64,000 nucleotides of DNA, taken from Tausonia pullulans (taxonomy: Eukaryota; Basidiomycota; Tremellomycetes; Cystofilobasidiales; Mrakiaceae). The translations under genes and the position numbers were made by a program. A model generated the notes under the pieces. The model saw only the letters and a list, made by a program, of their open reading frames with translations, ran no database searches and was not told the DNA's origin. Position 1 is the stretch's first letter. The number at the start of each line of letters is the position of its first letter. The stretch spans positions 868,001 to 932,000 of the forward strand of contig OX637620.1 in the NCBI GenBank assembly GCA_951802195.1, written 5' to 3'. This document shows positions 22,712 to 35,313 of this stretch, one piece after another.

Positions 22712-25700
22712 TTAATAGTGATTTCCGAGCGTACGGTGCAAGTTGTACGCAGTCGAAATAACAGTGACTGCGGAGAATCCCTGAGGAGTGTTTCCGAGCC
22801 CCTCTCCAGCGCGAGAGATCTCCTCAGAGAATAGGCCGACCTGCGATGCAAGTGGAGGAAGAGACTGTGAGTTTGTGAACGGCCAGATGTCTCGTCAAGT
22901 GTTCTCTCACGTGGTTTGAATACCCGAGGAAGTCCTCAAACATTTTGACAGCCTTGGGGAGAAGCTTGGCATCGTCTGAAAGTACGGGGTCGTAGTTAGT
23001 TGTGGAACATGAGCCGACAGAGAGTGACTCACAAGCTCCGGCACGAGCAAGCGCCTCGCAAGCCCAGCTGTCAAGTTGAGCATCAGTAGCGTCACAGAAG
23101 CAGGGAGAGGAGCGGGGAGAAGTGGCCCCACAGGGTGCACATGGAGAAGGCGCCCTCGTCGCCGCCGACGCCATCCTCGACCTTGTCCGTATCGTACCGG
23201 AAGACGAGGTGGTTGGCGGTGAGACCTCCTTGTTGAGGAGGCTTGAGGATCCGGTCGAGCGTGCTCCGGAAGCGAGGGTCTGGGTGGGAGGAAGTGCATA
23301 TTAGCGGTGAGGTGAGCAGTTGTGAGCGAAAGGACGCCGTCGTACCGGCAGCGGAGCAGAAGAAGCACAGCGGCATGATGAGCACCGCTGAATCAATCAC
23401 ATCAAGGTCTGAGATGATAATGCTCCGAGGTCAGCGCTTTCTCTTACTCTCATCTCGGGCAGGGGCGAACTCACTCTCATAGCTCTGAGCATAGAACTTC
23501 TCCTTGTCGTTCCAGCCCTTAAGCTGTATCTCCTCGTAAAGTGCGTCTCGTGTGGTAAGCCACTTTTCCCGTTGGGGGAGGGGCAGGCTGCGCTTGTCGG
23601 CCAGGCGGAGGCCGCGGTCGAGCTAGCGTGGAAAGTGTAATGAGTCTTAGGCTTGATGTTCGGCAAACATAAAGAGGAAGAGGCACTCACAGCGACCCAC
23701 ATCATGATCTTGCTGTAGACAAAGTGCTTTTGCGAATTGCGGACCTCCCAAATTGATAGATCGGTCTTGTCGACCATCGTGCAGACTTGGGGAAGATCAA
23801 TTCAAAATGTCATCAGCATGGCTTTTTGTTTCAAAGAAGCGAACATGAGACGGGCCTCACCATAGTCGACCATCTCGCGGACCGAGATCCAGTGCTGAGA
23901 ACAGAGCGACGAGAACCATCAGCTGAAAGCGCTTTTAGCATCTCACCAAAAGGAGCTCGACTCACCTCCCACGAAAGCGGCTGCGAGTTCTTTTGGACGA
24001 GGTACTGGAGACGAAAAGGGCATCTCGAGTCACCGAGCTGGCACAGGAAACTGAAGGCGAGCGGCGAATATGTACGATGCTGTCCATAAGCTCTCCATAT
24101 ATGTCAAGCTGGAGATGGTTGCCCGCGCCGTTCCCGATGCGGACGGGCTTCGAGTCCTTATGGCCCGCGAGATGGTTGAGCTCATACTCGGTGACGTCCT
24201 TTTCGCCATGAATGGAGTCTGCGGGCTCGAGGATCAGGGATGGCCAAGCCACAGAGACTTCAAAGCGATAGCGACGAACACATGCTGTAAGTGATCGGAG
24301 TCAAGGATTAGTCTTCCGCTTCAAATCGACGGGGAGAATAGCACGCACATCTGGAGCGATCCATCCTTGTTCTTGTCAGCAATACGCTCATGGAGGAAGG
24401 TCATGAAAGCGTTCGCCTGGATTAGCGAAGGGTCAGCAAAGGGCAAGTGGGGCGAATCCTAGGACGACGGCAAACCTCGTCGGTGTAACCGAGCCGAATG
24501 AGACTGCAGGACGAGATTAGTGACAGCTCTAGTAGCACAATAGCAACATGAGACGCACGCATAGAGAATGAAGGAGCTGTCTCGGATCCAGGTGAAGCGG
24601 TCTAGGATTGCGCGGCAGCGCGGCAGCGCAAAAAAAAGTAAGCGACGATCAGAGTGAGAGCGCAGGTGGACTAACAATCCCAATTGCGGGTTCCACCGAT
24701 GTCTGTAGCAAGAGAGGCAGGTCAGCCGATACCCTGATCAGACAGGTAGGAGAACATAAACTCACGCTCGGGAAGCGAGAACGTCGGAGCAGCGATGCTG
24801 AAGAGAGGCGAATGTCAGCATCATCCGACGCCGCACTTAAGCAGGACGGCTCACATCGCTCCAGTCTCCTCAAAGACGAGCATCTTTAGGATGAGAGCCT
24901 GGCGGTGGACCATCTCGCGCCATCTAAGAGGAGATTTAGATCAGCCGAGACATTCCCAGAAACTGGATCGATAGTCGCAGTACACACCGCCCGGTATAAC
25001 AGCTCTTGGAGATCCATTTTTGCCAGTACTGGTTCGTCTGGAAAATGAGAGTGTCAAGTAGCATCGCTGAGAGGATGGGGTCCCTCGGGTCTTCGGAGAT
25101 CACTTGTGTCAGTTCAAGATTTTGAGCCAGGGGAAGACGTCTCGTCGCACCTCGGATCTTGCTGGCGCCCTTGGCGAGGTCGGCCAGGGAGACGCCGAGG
25201 CTGAGCGCCTTTTCAGTCGTCACCTCGTCTCGGCTAACCGGACCATCAGGCTTGATGACTTGCCGAAGCTGTGACAAGAGAGAGATGCTGAGTCAGAAAC
25301 AGAGAGAAGACTAGATTCAAGCAGGCCGGTCTACTCACGACAAACGTCACGACTTCGCCCTCCTTGACGTCAAACTCGGTCCAAACTCCCTTTCCCTTGT
25401 GACCTTTGTCGGAAAGGTCGAGCACCTCCCACTTGATCTCAGGGGCGCCTGAAGGTGCGCAGGCATGGCTGGCCGTCAGCGACCAGAACAGCCGATCAGA
25501 TCCACAGAGAAAGACTCGCCAGGCCCAACGTGCTCGTTCTTGCCCTGAGCGAGCTTCTCCTCAGCATCTGGCTCGGCAAACTGGCCAGCAAAAATGTTCT
25601 CTCCCGAGACAACCGAGCGGACGTCGAGTGTCATCGTCTTAGACGTGAACACGATCTTCTTCTTGCCATGTTCCTCGGCGGCGACTTGACTGTCGTCGAG

Positions 25701-26634
25701 GACGATCTAGCGAGGAAAGAGATAAGAAGATCTTATTTCAACCTCTGCTAGACCCAGGCCACATAGCACGCTTGCTAACCTCGGTCTCGTGGGGGTCGCG
25801 AGCGTAGTTGAACGCCGGGGCGACCTCTGAGCGGAAGCGGAGCGAGCCACGAATGACCTCGACGCGCCGGATGAGCCAGTGGAGGTGGGGCTTGCCCTTG
25901 GTCGTCGCTCCGAGGGGAATGAGGAGATCAGTGACACTTCCGACGCCCTCTTCGGAGAGGAACTACAGGCGGGAATGCAAGAGCGAGAGGACAGGGAGAC
26001 AGGGAGACCGACAGGCAGTGAGTGATCATCGAGTGACGTCAGTTAGGGGCGACGAAGTGATACGTTGGACAAGCACGCGCCTTGGTGCCGAGGACGTTAG
26101 ACGAGGGCCAGTAAGCCTGTTTGGTCGTATGGGAAGTTAAGGGCTCAATCTGAAGGGACGGTCAAGCGGTGGGTCAGAAAGGAAGTCCGGACATGACATG
26201 CGCGCCGTTCGGGGAGAGTCAACTAACGCTCCAGTGGCCGCCCTTATCTTCGTCGAGGATCTTGGCAAAGACGCTGCGTAGATGTAGATCATGTCAGATC
26301 AGAAGTCGCCCATATACAGTGATGAATGTAACACGCACGAGGGCGAGTCAAAGTCGGGAAGGCAGAGCTGGCCAACGGTCCCGTCCAGGGAAATCACTGG
26401 ACGATGATGACGCTGGGATTGTCAGCGGCTGAGGGCGGACGTGCTCGCATATCGACTCACTGGCAGCAGTCTTGAGGGATCCGACCATCGCGTAGTCCTG
26501 GATCCCCATCGCACGCTTGCCTGGTGCATAAGGGTTGGAGAACGGCAGTCAGTGTCTTTGGGCCCGGATCCGAGGAGCCACGATGACGTCGATTCAGGCT
26601 CACCATCGGTCTTTGCTGTCGAGACGGGAGCCAT
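22712..26634 (-). CDS. Glycoside hydrolase family 15 protein (glucoamylase/trehalase-like), intracellular
   Basis: GH15 enzymes are six-hairpin (alpha/alpha)6 glycosidases acting on alpha-linked glucose. The model is very intron-rich, with about twenty small exons. The N-terminal beta domain begins [11 protein letters not shown] and continues [38 protein letters not shown] and DKGGHWSIEP. The catalytic domain has [18 protein letters not shown] near 24680-24560, [18 protein letters not shown] near 24150, DLSIWEVRN near 23745 and [23 protein letters not shown] near 23180. It ends [26 protein letters not shown] with a TAA at 22712-22714. No signal peptide is visible, so it should stay in the cytosol, unlike secreted fungal glucoamylase. 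This architecture resembles the bacterial-type GH15 group that includes trehalases; the substrate is inference. A run of 18 G lies 67 bp upstream of the ATG. Confidence 0.86.
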
Positions 26635-26700
26635 CGGTGTGGGTTTCTTGGGGGGAGGGGGGGGATGGTTGAGTGGTTTGAAGGTGAGGTGGTGATTTCA

Positions 26701-26718
26701 GGGGGGGGGGGGGGGGGG
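26701..26718. repeat. Poly-G tract (18 nt) upstream of the GH15 start
   Basis: Eighteen consecutive G on the plus strand, or C on the coding strand of the GH15 gene, 67 bp upstream of its ATG. It lies in G-rich sequence that includes another G run at 26650-26663. It could be polymorphic or an assembly weak point. Confidence 0.9.
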
Positions 26719-27700
26719 TGGGGTTGGAAGGCAAGCAGGAAGGGAAGGGTGAGGAGAAGTGGGAGCGAGCGAGGCAAACGGGCTGACGGAAGCCATCTCT
26801 AGTCCCTGTGATTTCGCGTTTGCGCGTGAGGTCACTTGGTCAGCGAGCTCGGCCCGATGAAGGTCCAAGCGGGCCGGTCACTTGGACTCGCTGGCAATTT
26901 TCCTCTTCGATATGAATGCCAGCAGGAGGAAGATGGCATGAATCTTTCATTGTTCTCATTGGATGAGCTCGGTATGAGAGACCTGAAAGAGATATATATC
27001 TCAGACCCAATGGAAAAGTGACTGCGGATGATAGCGATAGGCAGGATCCATTCCTCTCGCCGAGGGAAACACAATTATCACGTCTGCCTGTTTCCTGTAA
27101 GTTTGTTAGAGTGTCCTCAAATGTGGATGAGTAGCCACAGCTAGGGGCCTAACATCTGCTTGCTCTCCTGCCGTTGTCTTTTATCTGCGCCTGGATCAAC
27201 CAAATTCTGGACTCGACAGCGGAAGGACAGTGCTGCCACTCACAAAAGGACCTCGACTATAACCAGCTGTGTTCGTCCTAACCTCTCAGCCTCCGGGTTT
27301 GACCTCCGTGGCATTGTTCGAAGATTCATCCGTTGAATCCACGGTATCATCGGTTGTCAGCGTTCTTCAATGGTATGATACGGAGACTTTGAGCTGGTCA
27401 CTTTCAGGAATCAATATTCGAGCAGAAGTCAGATAATATCCAACATATCTTGTCGAGAGCGTTTTGCTGGTTGATAAATCCTAAATCTCATCGAAACGTA
27501 TAAACGCCTCCACGTGCAGACTCCGGATGGACACCAAAAGACTCTAGAGGTGTGGGCAGCACCTCTCCGAAGGAACCGAGGAGAATCGAGAAGGATGAGG
27601 AAATGAGGTTGCCAAGAGATCACTCGTGAAAGTGCAAACAAATCTCTCTCATCCTACCTTCCCTTCTTCGCTTGCCCTTGCTCGCCTTTATCCCCCTCTT
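26719..27700. other. Intergenic: upstream of GH15, no gene seen
   Basis: AT content is higher here than in the flanks. No open frame has convincing codon use or a recognisable domain, and the short frames on both strands look like chance. Confidence 0.5.
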
Positions 27701-30250
27701 CTTCCTTTTCATCAAACATAACTGTTCGTATTTCCAAGCCTCTCTCACCCCCACACACTGCCATGTTACCCGAATATCAACTCAGCATTTTCTCATCCCC
27801 AAGAGCACGTTCTGACTGATTTTTTTAAAATTCTTTCTGCCTGTAGCTTTTGCTACTCGGACCGTTGAGTCTTCACTACCAACTTCCGCAGCCAGATGGC
27901 GAGCTAGCTGCCCTCGAGGGAAGAAGCTCGCCCGACACCCACCACTGACAACGACCACTCTCATCCGCAAGCTCCCGCAAGGACGGCAAGCCCATCGAGG
28001 TGTGAACAACTCTGTGTGGTCACGCTGTTTAAGCAATGACAGGCGGCGCGGCCTGGTCGAGGCGGTGGCGGGGGCCTCCCTATAATATACTGTCTTCCTG
28101 TCACCCCTCCCCTGCCATGACCAGCGATCCTCTCATCCCTTCAGGTCAAGGCCACTTTGTAAGCTATCGTTCCCATCAGCTCCAAGGCTGGATTCACTGC
28201 CACCTACCATCTAAATGCGTCATTTCGCCGGCTGTCAAGACCAACTGGAAGCTCCATCCTCGCCTTTTCCGTGAGGTCCGGAGTCTTCGAGGTCAAGCAC
28301 AAGAAGTGCCTTCTCGCCAAGTCGTTCGAAGCCATGTTCATGCACTCTTTCCCTACACCCTCATCTTCTTGACGAGGAAACTGACCTTAGCTCGACTCCC
28401 CCGTGCCAGGGCCTCCGACACCATCCAGAACGCCTTCATGTGCCTGTCCTCATCTCTCTTCTTGCCGTCCCGTCAGCAACTTGAACCCATTCCTTACTTC
28501 TCTCCATTCGTATCCTCTTATCTACAACTCTCGAACTTCCTAATGACAACAAGCTCCTCGAGATCAAGGGTATCCTGTTCGTGCCCGACAAGGGCGAGGT
28601 GGCCAAGGAGGAGGCGGTCTACAAGGTAAGGACGACTATCGCAAACCTTTTCAATGCAACTCATTTCTCAGTTTGCGAAGACATGAACATTGAGTCCGCA
28701 CTGGTCTCTGACAAAGTTTTTAACATTGGTAGATTGATTCGTTCTTCTGTCTCTGTCTCTCATCGCGCCAGCTGCCAATGCTCGTGCTTGCTGTTGCCTC
28801 ACCACCCGCTCGCCCCGTCCGATCCTTCTCAGGAACGATTGAGCCTCACTCATCTCGACCAGTGTGATCCCGGGAACACAACTTGACCCAGCGCCGGACT
28901 TTCTTCGAAAGCCCGGACAACAAGTATCCCGCCTCGGGCGGACGAGGCAACTGTTCCTAGGCATGGACGGAAAGGTCGACCCTCGACCCCTCCGGTGTGT
29001 GCGTCCGATCCATCTGCTTCTTCCATTCGCCGTCTCCCAGGCCGATTAAAAACACGCTATCCTTCCCCTCCTTCCAGCCCTCGGGTAACACCTTCGGTCG
29101 TGGCTTCTTCCAACCATTACGTCCCACCAGCCCTGGCCACCCCGCTATCAACCTCGGTGCATCAGAGGGTCCTTTGCTACATCATGCATCCAGGAGATGA
29201 TCGAGTCCTTCGCGTACGCTCGCAGATGTCGTGTATAAAACGTGTTGCATCTTTGTTTGGTTGAAACAAACGCATCATATAACCCTTCCTCGCTTCTTTG
29301 TTACCTCCAGACCTTTGCCAAGGAGGGCTCCCTCATCAACGTCGCCAATCGCATCCGTGAGTTGTTGCTCACGAAACTCGCGCGTCTGTCTTCCGCTTCC
29401 CTTTCAACATATCCCCCCTGTCGTCAAAACCAACGGCGTAACAATGGGAGGATGGTCTCCTGGAGGCTGCGGTGGTGGACGGAGTATCCGCGAAGAAGGA
29501 CGTGGTAGTTTTCAGGGCGGAACTCAGAGGTATTGGGGGGTATTGACGCCTTACCTGCCTGATTTCTGTAATCCAGTTCCTCCCTACATGCGAGCTAGCC
29601 CTGACTGATCCTTCGTTTGAGAGGACAGAACGGTTATACAAAACGGTCTCATGAGCCTCCACTTCATTACCTCGCACAGGTCCTTCGATGATGCCTCTCG
29701 CCCCGCCAGAAGCTCGTTCAACTGCTGATGCTTCTCTGACTTCGACCGGTCCAGGCCGAACTCGCCTACCGTGACGCTCGCGGCCTCCTCCCTCGACGCT
29801 GACCAGATCAGATCCTACAGGAAGACGAACGGAAAGGACTTCACTGCCGCTACTCACTTCAAGGAGCGCGTGAGTCGTGGAACTGACATCAAAACCCACT
29901 CTTCTCCCCTTTCGACCATGGCTGACTGACCATGTTTCGTTCTACCTCTCTCATCTCCTCCTGGATACAAAGTCAACCTCAAGCTCCCACGTTTGCACTG
30001 CGGGTGGGTGTCTGGAAGCCTGGATTGATATATTTTTGCCCGTGCCCTCGACTGATATCACTTTGTCTTGACGGCAGTGCCGATGGGATGGACCTCGTTA
30101 AGAAGAAAGGCGACAGGGCGTATCTCTTGGCCATTGGCGTTCTCCAGCTACGGATCCATCGCCTCGATCTTTTAATTTCCTTTTAAGCTAGTCTTTCTTT
30201 CTCATACTTCTGTTCTCTCGATTAATATTCTCTCCTCCCTGTCTTGTCCT
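27700..30250 (+). pseudogene. Unresolved coding-like region, possibly a decayed or badly split gene
   Basis: I do not recognise this region. Several plus-strand pieces have the codon bias of real exons but sit in different frames. Examples are VFEVKHKKCLLAKSFEAM (about 28275-28330), LLEIKGILFVPDKGEVAKEE (about 28547-28606, followed by a good GTAAGG donor at 28627), FFESPDNKYPASGGRGNC (about 28900-28953), TFAKEGSLINVANRI (about 29311-29355), EAAVVDGVSAKKDVVVF (near 29465-29515), SYRKTNGKDFTAATHFKER (about 29815-29871, followed by GTGAGT) and ADGMDLVKKKGDRAYLL (about 30080-30130). The spacing between pieces and in-frame stops prevented a clean splice model. It could be a real gene with many small exons, a pseudogene, or two genes. 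The 176-residue minus-strand frame at 29369-29899 is probably their shadow. Confidence 0.35.
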
Positions 30251-30443
30251 TTCATCTCTCATTTTTGACCTACATTTCTCTTTCACATCGTCTGAGCACC
30301 AGGCTTATCTTGCTCGGGCGAGCCAACACGCCGACTCCCCCGCTTTACTCAGGCCGGTCAAGTCCGACAGGTGTCAAGGGATTTGGAGAGAGTCCTCTTC
30401 AGTGACCATCTCCCTCTCATGCTCAACTCCCTTCTACCAAATA

Positions 30444-33077
30444 TGCACCCGTCCCGCATTTCGAGACTGGCTTCTCAGGTCACCTTGGTGAGTACAGAGT
30501 TCAAGGTGACTCGTCGGCCTGCAGCCAACGTGCGCGAGAAGCTGATGATCTCTCCCATGGCACGTTGTCCCCGCTCTGTCTTGCTCTCAGCGACCCGATT
30601 ATGGGCTCTACATAGGAGCGGGCCGTTTCGCGAAGGGCGAAGGACCCCCGTATGTCCATTTCAGCCTGAGCCCTTGCTCCCACTAGCTGACCGAAGCCAA
30701 TCGGTCTGCTCCTCTCGCTGTCTACGCGCGCGTCGTCACGTCCTTCTTTCGCTCCAGCCTGCTCGTCGAGTCGCCCTCGGACCGCTCCATCATCGCGACA
30801 GTCTCTACCCCGTCCTCGGCTCAAATCACCGAGACACTCTCGCTCGCTCAGTCAACATTTGACAGCGGTGTTTGGTCGCGCGCTTCGACGATTCACCGGT
30901 CCAAGGTCCTTCTCCGGCTGGGCGACTTGCTGGCGGCCAAGGTGCCTGAGCTCGCAGCAGTGTGTACTGCCTTGTTCTCTCGAAACTTTTGTTATTCTCA
31001 TTCCTGGCTGATACTGATCACTATCCTGTCTTCAGATGGAATCGCTCCAAACGGGTCGGACGATCCGGTCCGTGACCCCTACTCGTCCTTTCCTTAAGGG
31101 GCTCACCGCTTCGGCTGACGCCATGTCTACCCCCTCCCCCTCCCCGCAGAGAGCTCAAGGCTCAACTAGGACGCTTGCCAGACTGGCTCTCGTACTTTGC
31201 GGCCATTCTGCGAACCAGTGAGGGCACAGTGCAGCCGACGGAGGTGGGTGGACTGGTCTTCGTCGATGCGCCAGCATGTCCTTCGAAAAGGTTCATCGCT
31301 CATCAATGTCTTTTGGTCAGGGTCAAATTCTCAACTATGTAAAACGGGCCCCATTGGGCGTTGTCGTCCAGATCGCGCCGTTTAACCACCCTCTCCTTAT
31401 TGGTGAGCAATCTTCGGATGTGATCCCCCGGATTCTCAAGCTGACACCTTTTTTTCAGCTGTCAAGAAAATTGCTCCTGCCTTGGCAGCGGGTAACTCGG
31501 TCATTGTCAAGCCATCAGAGTCGGTGGTTTTTCATTGCACATCTTGTCAGCTTGTCACACTGACCTTCGCAATCACAGATTGACGCCCCTCACGCTTCTC
31601 GAGTTCGCGCTCCTCGCTAGCGAGGCCGGTGTGCCCGACGGCGTCCTCTCGGTCCTTCCAGGAGAGGGCCGCACGGTTGGCAAGGTTCTCGTCGAGGATC
31701 GGCGGGTGAAAAAGATTGACTTGACCGGAGGTAGTGAGTCTCGGCCGCTGAAGGAGATCATCAGCATAGCGGGGAACTCATTTACTTGATCCCTTGTGCA
31801 GCTGAGACCGGCCGAGCTATCGGGGCCATCGCCGGCATGAACCTCGCCTCGTACACGGCCGAACTCGGAGGCAAGGTGCGTTTCAAGTAGTCATGTCGAA
31901 GATCCAGAGCTAATACAGCGATTCTCCAGGCACCAGTTATCGTCTTTGATGACTGCGACCTTCAGAACGCGGTCAACGGTGTCTGCTTTGCCTCCTTCGT
32001 TGCTTCTGGCCAGACGTAAGAGGCTCGGGCTTGCTTGATGGTCCTTTATCGCTCGCTGATGCGGCCCTTTGCTGCATGCCAGTTGCGTCTCCGGCACCCG
32101 CATCATCATTCAGGAGGGAATCCTCCCGGAGTTCATGAAGAGGCTGAAGGAGAAGGTTGCGTCAATTGAGAGCCGCATGGGAGACCGTTAGTGCTCTTCC
32201 TGCCTCGAGCGGCCCTCTTCACACTGACACTTCCACCTTGCAGCTCTCAACCCTTTGTCATCGATGGGCCCCCTGATTTCTGCCCCTCAACTCGCCAAAT
32301 CTGTTGACATTGTCGCACACTCCCTCTCGGAGGGCCTCACTGTCGAGATTGGTGGCCATCGCATGGAGGGCGCGAGCTCGCTCGACGGTTACGACATGTC
32401 GGGCGGCTACTTTATGCAGCCGACCGTCTTGAGTGGGGCGAACATCGTCGGCAGCAAGATCTGGCGGGAGGAGGTGCGTCTAGTCTCATCGAGCCTGGCC
32501 TTCTGATGGAATCTGACTGTTTGTTGGCTTCTCGCTAAGGTCTTCGGTCCTGTTATTGCTGTTGCATCATTCACCGACGAGGCGGATGCCATCGCGAAGG
32601 CGAACGATTGCGATTTTGGTCTCGGAGGTATGTCTTCCGGTGGGTTGAAAATAACCGAGACCTATGCTTACACTTCCTTGCCAGCCGCCATCTGGACATC
32701 CAACGGCGCGCGCGGCATCCGCGTTGCGGATCGCCTGGACTCGGGACTCTGTTGGATTGTCAGTCGGGGGTTGATCACGCGTTTGTGAAAGACGTGACGC
32801 TGACTCTGCTCTTCAGAACTCTCACCACCGAAACGACCCCTCCTCGCCATGGGGTGGCATGAAAGGTGAGTCGAGGTTGCGCTTCCAAGCCTCTGGCATA
32901 CTAGCTGAAGGATCTCGTCACGTCTCAGACTCGGGTATCGGCAGGGAAAACGGCCTCGAAGCATATCGATCGTATTCGCAGAGCAAGTCGGTCATCATGA
33001 ATACGGCCTCCGAAGAGATTACGCGTGCGAACGACGACTGGTTCGCGGAGCAGGCGGAAGATGTGCGGTATGGTTGA
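30444..33077 (+). CDS. NAD(P)-dependent aldehyde dehydrogenase
   Basis: Oxidises an aldehyde to the acid; the specific substrate cannot be told. From about 30676 the spliced reading is clear: a nucleotide-binding half with SLAQSTFDSGVWSRAS, VKRAPLGVVVQIAPFNHPLL, ALAAGNSVIVKPSE and KIDLTGG followed by ETGRAIG; the catalytic Glu in AELGGKAPVIVFDDCDL; the nucleophile Cys in SGQTCVSGTR; and the tail EEVFGPVIAVASF, DFGLGAAIWTSN, WGGMKDSGIGRENG, ending EQAEDVRYG with a stop at 33075-33077. About ten short introns are needed. The start is weaker: ATG at 30444 gives MHPSRISRLASQVTL before an intron to 30675. A targeting peptide is not certain. The family is firm; the first exon is tentative. Confidence 0.85.
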
Positions 33078-33583
33078 ACATGCGCAGCCGTAGGCATCTG
33101 AATGTGATAAAGCTTTATAAAAAACCGTTTTTCTCAGTGGCTGAAGGTCAAGGTGTGCACAGCGGCGGCGGAGCTGAGGCACACGCGCGCGCCCGCTCAT
33201 CAGCTTCAGCGGTGTCCTTTCACTGCGTCACATGCTCCGCCATCTGAGGGCCCGCGGGAAACAGGCACGCTGCTGACCTCGAGATTTTTCCTGCCGAGGA
33301 CCGAGATCATAGGATGCAGCTTTCTCCGGTTGACGCCGGCCTCGGACGAACGACGGGTTTCTCCGCCGAGAGCAGGTAACAGGGCGGCGTCTAGGAGCGA
33401 GAGAAGCCGGAGTCAGCGAATCTCCTCGCGACTTCCTCCATCCTCCCCTCCCCTCCCCTCCCCTCCCCTTCTCTTCTTCTTGACGAACCCCCCTCACCAG
33501 ATCCCCGGGCTTCCCCTTGCTCTCTCTCTTTCTTCTCTACTGCTCCTCAACTCATTCGTCGTCCGTGCGCACACCGCCCAGTA
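33078..33583. other. Intergenic with a CCCCT repeat
   Basis: Between ALDH and the 2OG oxygenase, both on the plus strand. A tandem CCCCT run at 33441-33470 is followed by a pyrimidine-rich leader up to the ATG at 33584. No gene seen. Confidence 0.55.
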
Positions 33584-35313
33584 ATGTCACTCCCAGTTCG
33601 CGTCTCCCCGGCTGGCGCTGTCACCGTCTCGTACAAGGACCTCGTCGAGCACCCGCTCGAACTCCGCCAGAGCATCGAGGCTGGGTTCGGAAGCGGATCC
33701 GAGTGCCTCGGCATCATCATTATTGAAGGTGAGTGCTCTTTGTCGTATGTGTTGGGGCGCCAACACATGCTTGAGGCCGTTTGGTCCATAGCTGTCGCAC
33801 TACGCCTCCCCCCTGTTCCTGATATGACGGCCGGCTGACGAGGCGATCTGCATACTAGACCTCCCGCCTCAGTTCCCAGCACTCCGTGAGCGGCTTCTCC
33901 GGCTGTCAAATGCGTTCGCGTCTCTTCCGGATGAGCTTCGGGAGAAGTATACCGATGCCGAGTCGATGTACTCGTTCGGTTGGAGTCTCGGTGAGTGCCG
34001 ACCTCAGTATTGTATTATAGGAGTAAGGGGAGGGCTGAGTTACGTGCTCCCAGGCAAGGAGATCATGAACGGCAAGCCAGATCTCAACAAGGGTAGCTAC
34101 TACGCGAATGCCACAGTCGACCAGCCTGTAGGTACTCCGAAAGGCTCCAACCCCCTCCATGCTCTTACCAACGAAAATCATTACCCCTAGGATGTCTCCG
34201 TGGAGGACAAGAAGATGCATCCAATGTACTACAACCCCAACATCTGGCCGGCGAAAGACGAGGCGGGCGTAGAGGGCTACGAGGAGGCGTTCAAGGAGTG
34301 AGTGCACCCCCGTCTGCGCGATCTAGGAACGAGCTGCTTTCATATTGATGTCCTCCTCGCTCAGGTTGGGCAAGTTCATCTACGAGGTTGGCGTGTTGCT
34401 CGCCAGGGCCTGCGAGAGCTTTGTCGCCGAGGCGCTTGTCGACTCATCACAGTCGATCGAGAACCTCATCACGACGAGCCAGTGCAACAAGGCCCGCCTT
34501 CTCCACTACTTTTCGCCGACAGATAAGCCGGACGTCGCTGCTCCTGCCGAGGAAAAGGAGATTGATGATGGTGAGTGGCACGTCGACACCGTATCATTTC
34601 TTTTTGTGACCTCGTGGCTGAACCCTATGATCCGCTTGCTCCTATCAGACCTTTGCGGCATCCACCTTGTGAGGCATTGCCCTTGATCCTGCGCTTCGTC
34701 TCTATCACTCATCCTCATACTGCTGCCTCTCGATAATCCAGGACCACTCTCTCATCACGGGTCTTTGCTCAGCCATCTATCTCTTCCACCCCTCGGAACC
34801 CACAGCCGAGAAGGGACCTCTCAAAGCCATCCCTGCTCCCCACGCCAACTCCGGTCTCTACATCATCCCCCGAGGCGCGACGAAGCCGACCAAGGTTGCC
34901 ATTCCGCCCAACTGCCTCGCCTTCCAAACCGGCGAGGCGCTCCAGCTCTGCACGGGTGGGTCTATTTCTCGCCGTCCAGCGAGGCTGCCTCGAGATTGAC
35001 TTGATTGGCGTTCCTCTACTTTGCTTAGCTGGCGCTCTTCGTGCGACCCCTCACTACGTCCAGGCGGGCTCGTCGAAGACGGGCAAGAACGCCATCGAGA
35101 TCGACGGGGTCAAGGGCACTGTGACGAGGTAAGAGGCCTCTTCCTCGTTCTCTGACGCTTTCTGAAGTCGTACTAACTTGCTGCTAACCTTACAGGGAAA
35201 CGTTCGCCTTCTTCCTTCAGCCGGACGTCGGCGCCGTCGTCGGCAAGAAGGTCGATGGCTCACCGAAGACGTTCGGAGAGTTCTCGCAGGAGGTTCTTGG
35301 TAGGCACTACTGA
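33584..35313 (+). CDS. 2-oxoglutarate/Fe(II)-dependent oxygenase (isopenicillin-N-synthase-like)
   Basis: The spliced protein opens MSLPVRVSPAGAVTVSYKDL and includes LREKYTDAESMYSFGWSLGKE, a Tyr-Tyr segment (KGSYYANATVDQP), MHPMYYNPNIWP, and a helical block ending QCNKARLLHYFSP. The jelly-roll iron site is CGIHLDHSLITGL, with the HxD motif as H-L-D. Then come GLYIIPRG and IPPNCLAFQTGEALQL, with the distal His in ATPHYVQ. It ends GEFSQEVLGRHY with a stop at 35311-35313. The 20-nt exon 34649-34668 carries the first iron-binding His, and the Asp is the first codon of the next exon. The family covers many hydroxylases and desaturases, so the substrate is unknown. The start is the first ATG after a pyrimidine-rich leader. 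Confidence 0.82.

Noticed and set aside
29369-29899. 176-residue minus-strand open frame
   Set aside because: Overlaps plus-strand pieces with better codon use; composition (Arg/Gly/Val-rich) is typical of an antisense shadow.
33441-33470. CCCCT repeat considered as a telomere-like or CRISPR-like array
   Set aside because: A single short run in a pyrimidine-rich leader, with no spacers and no further copies.
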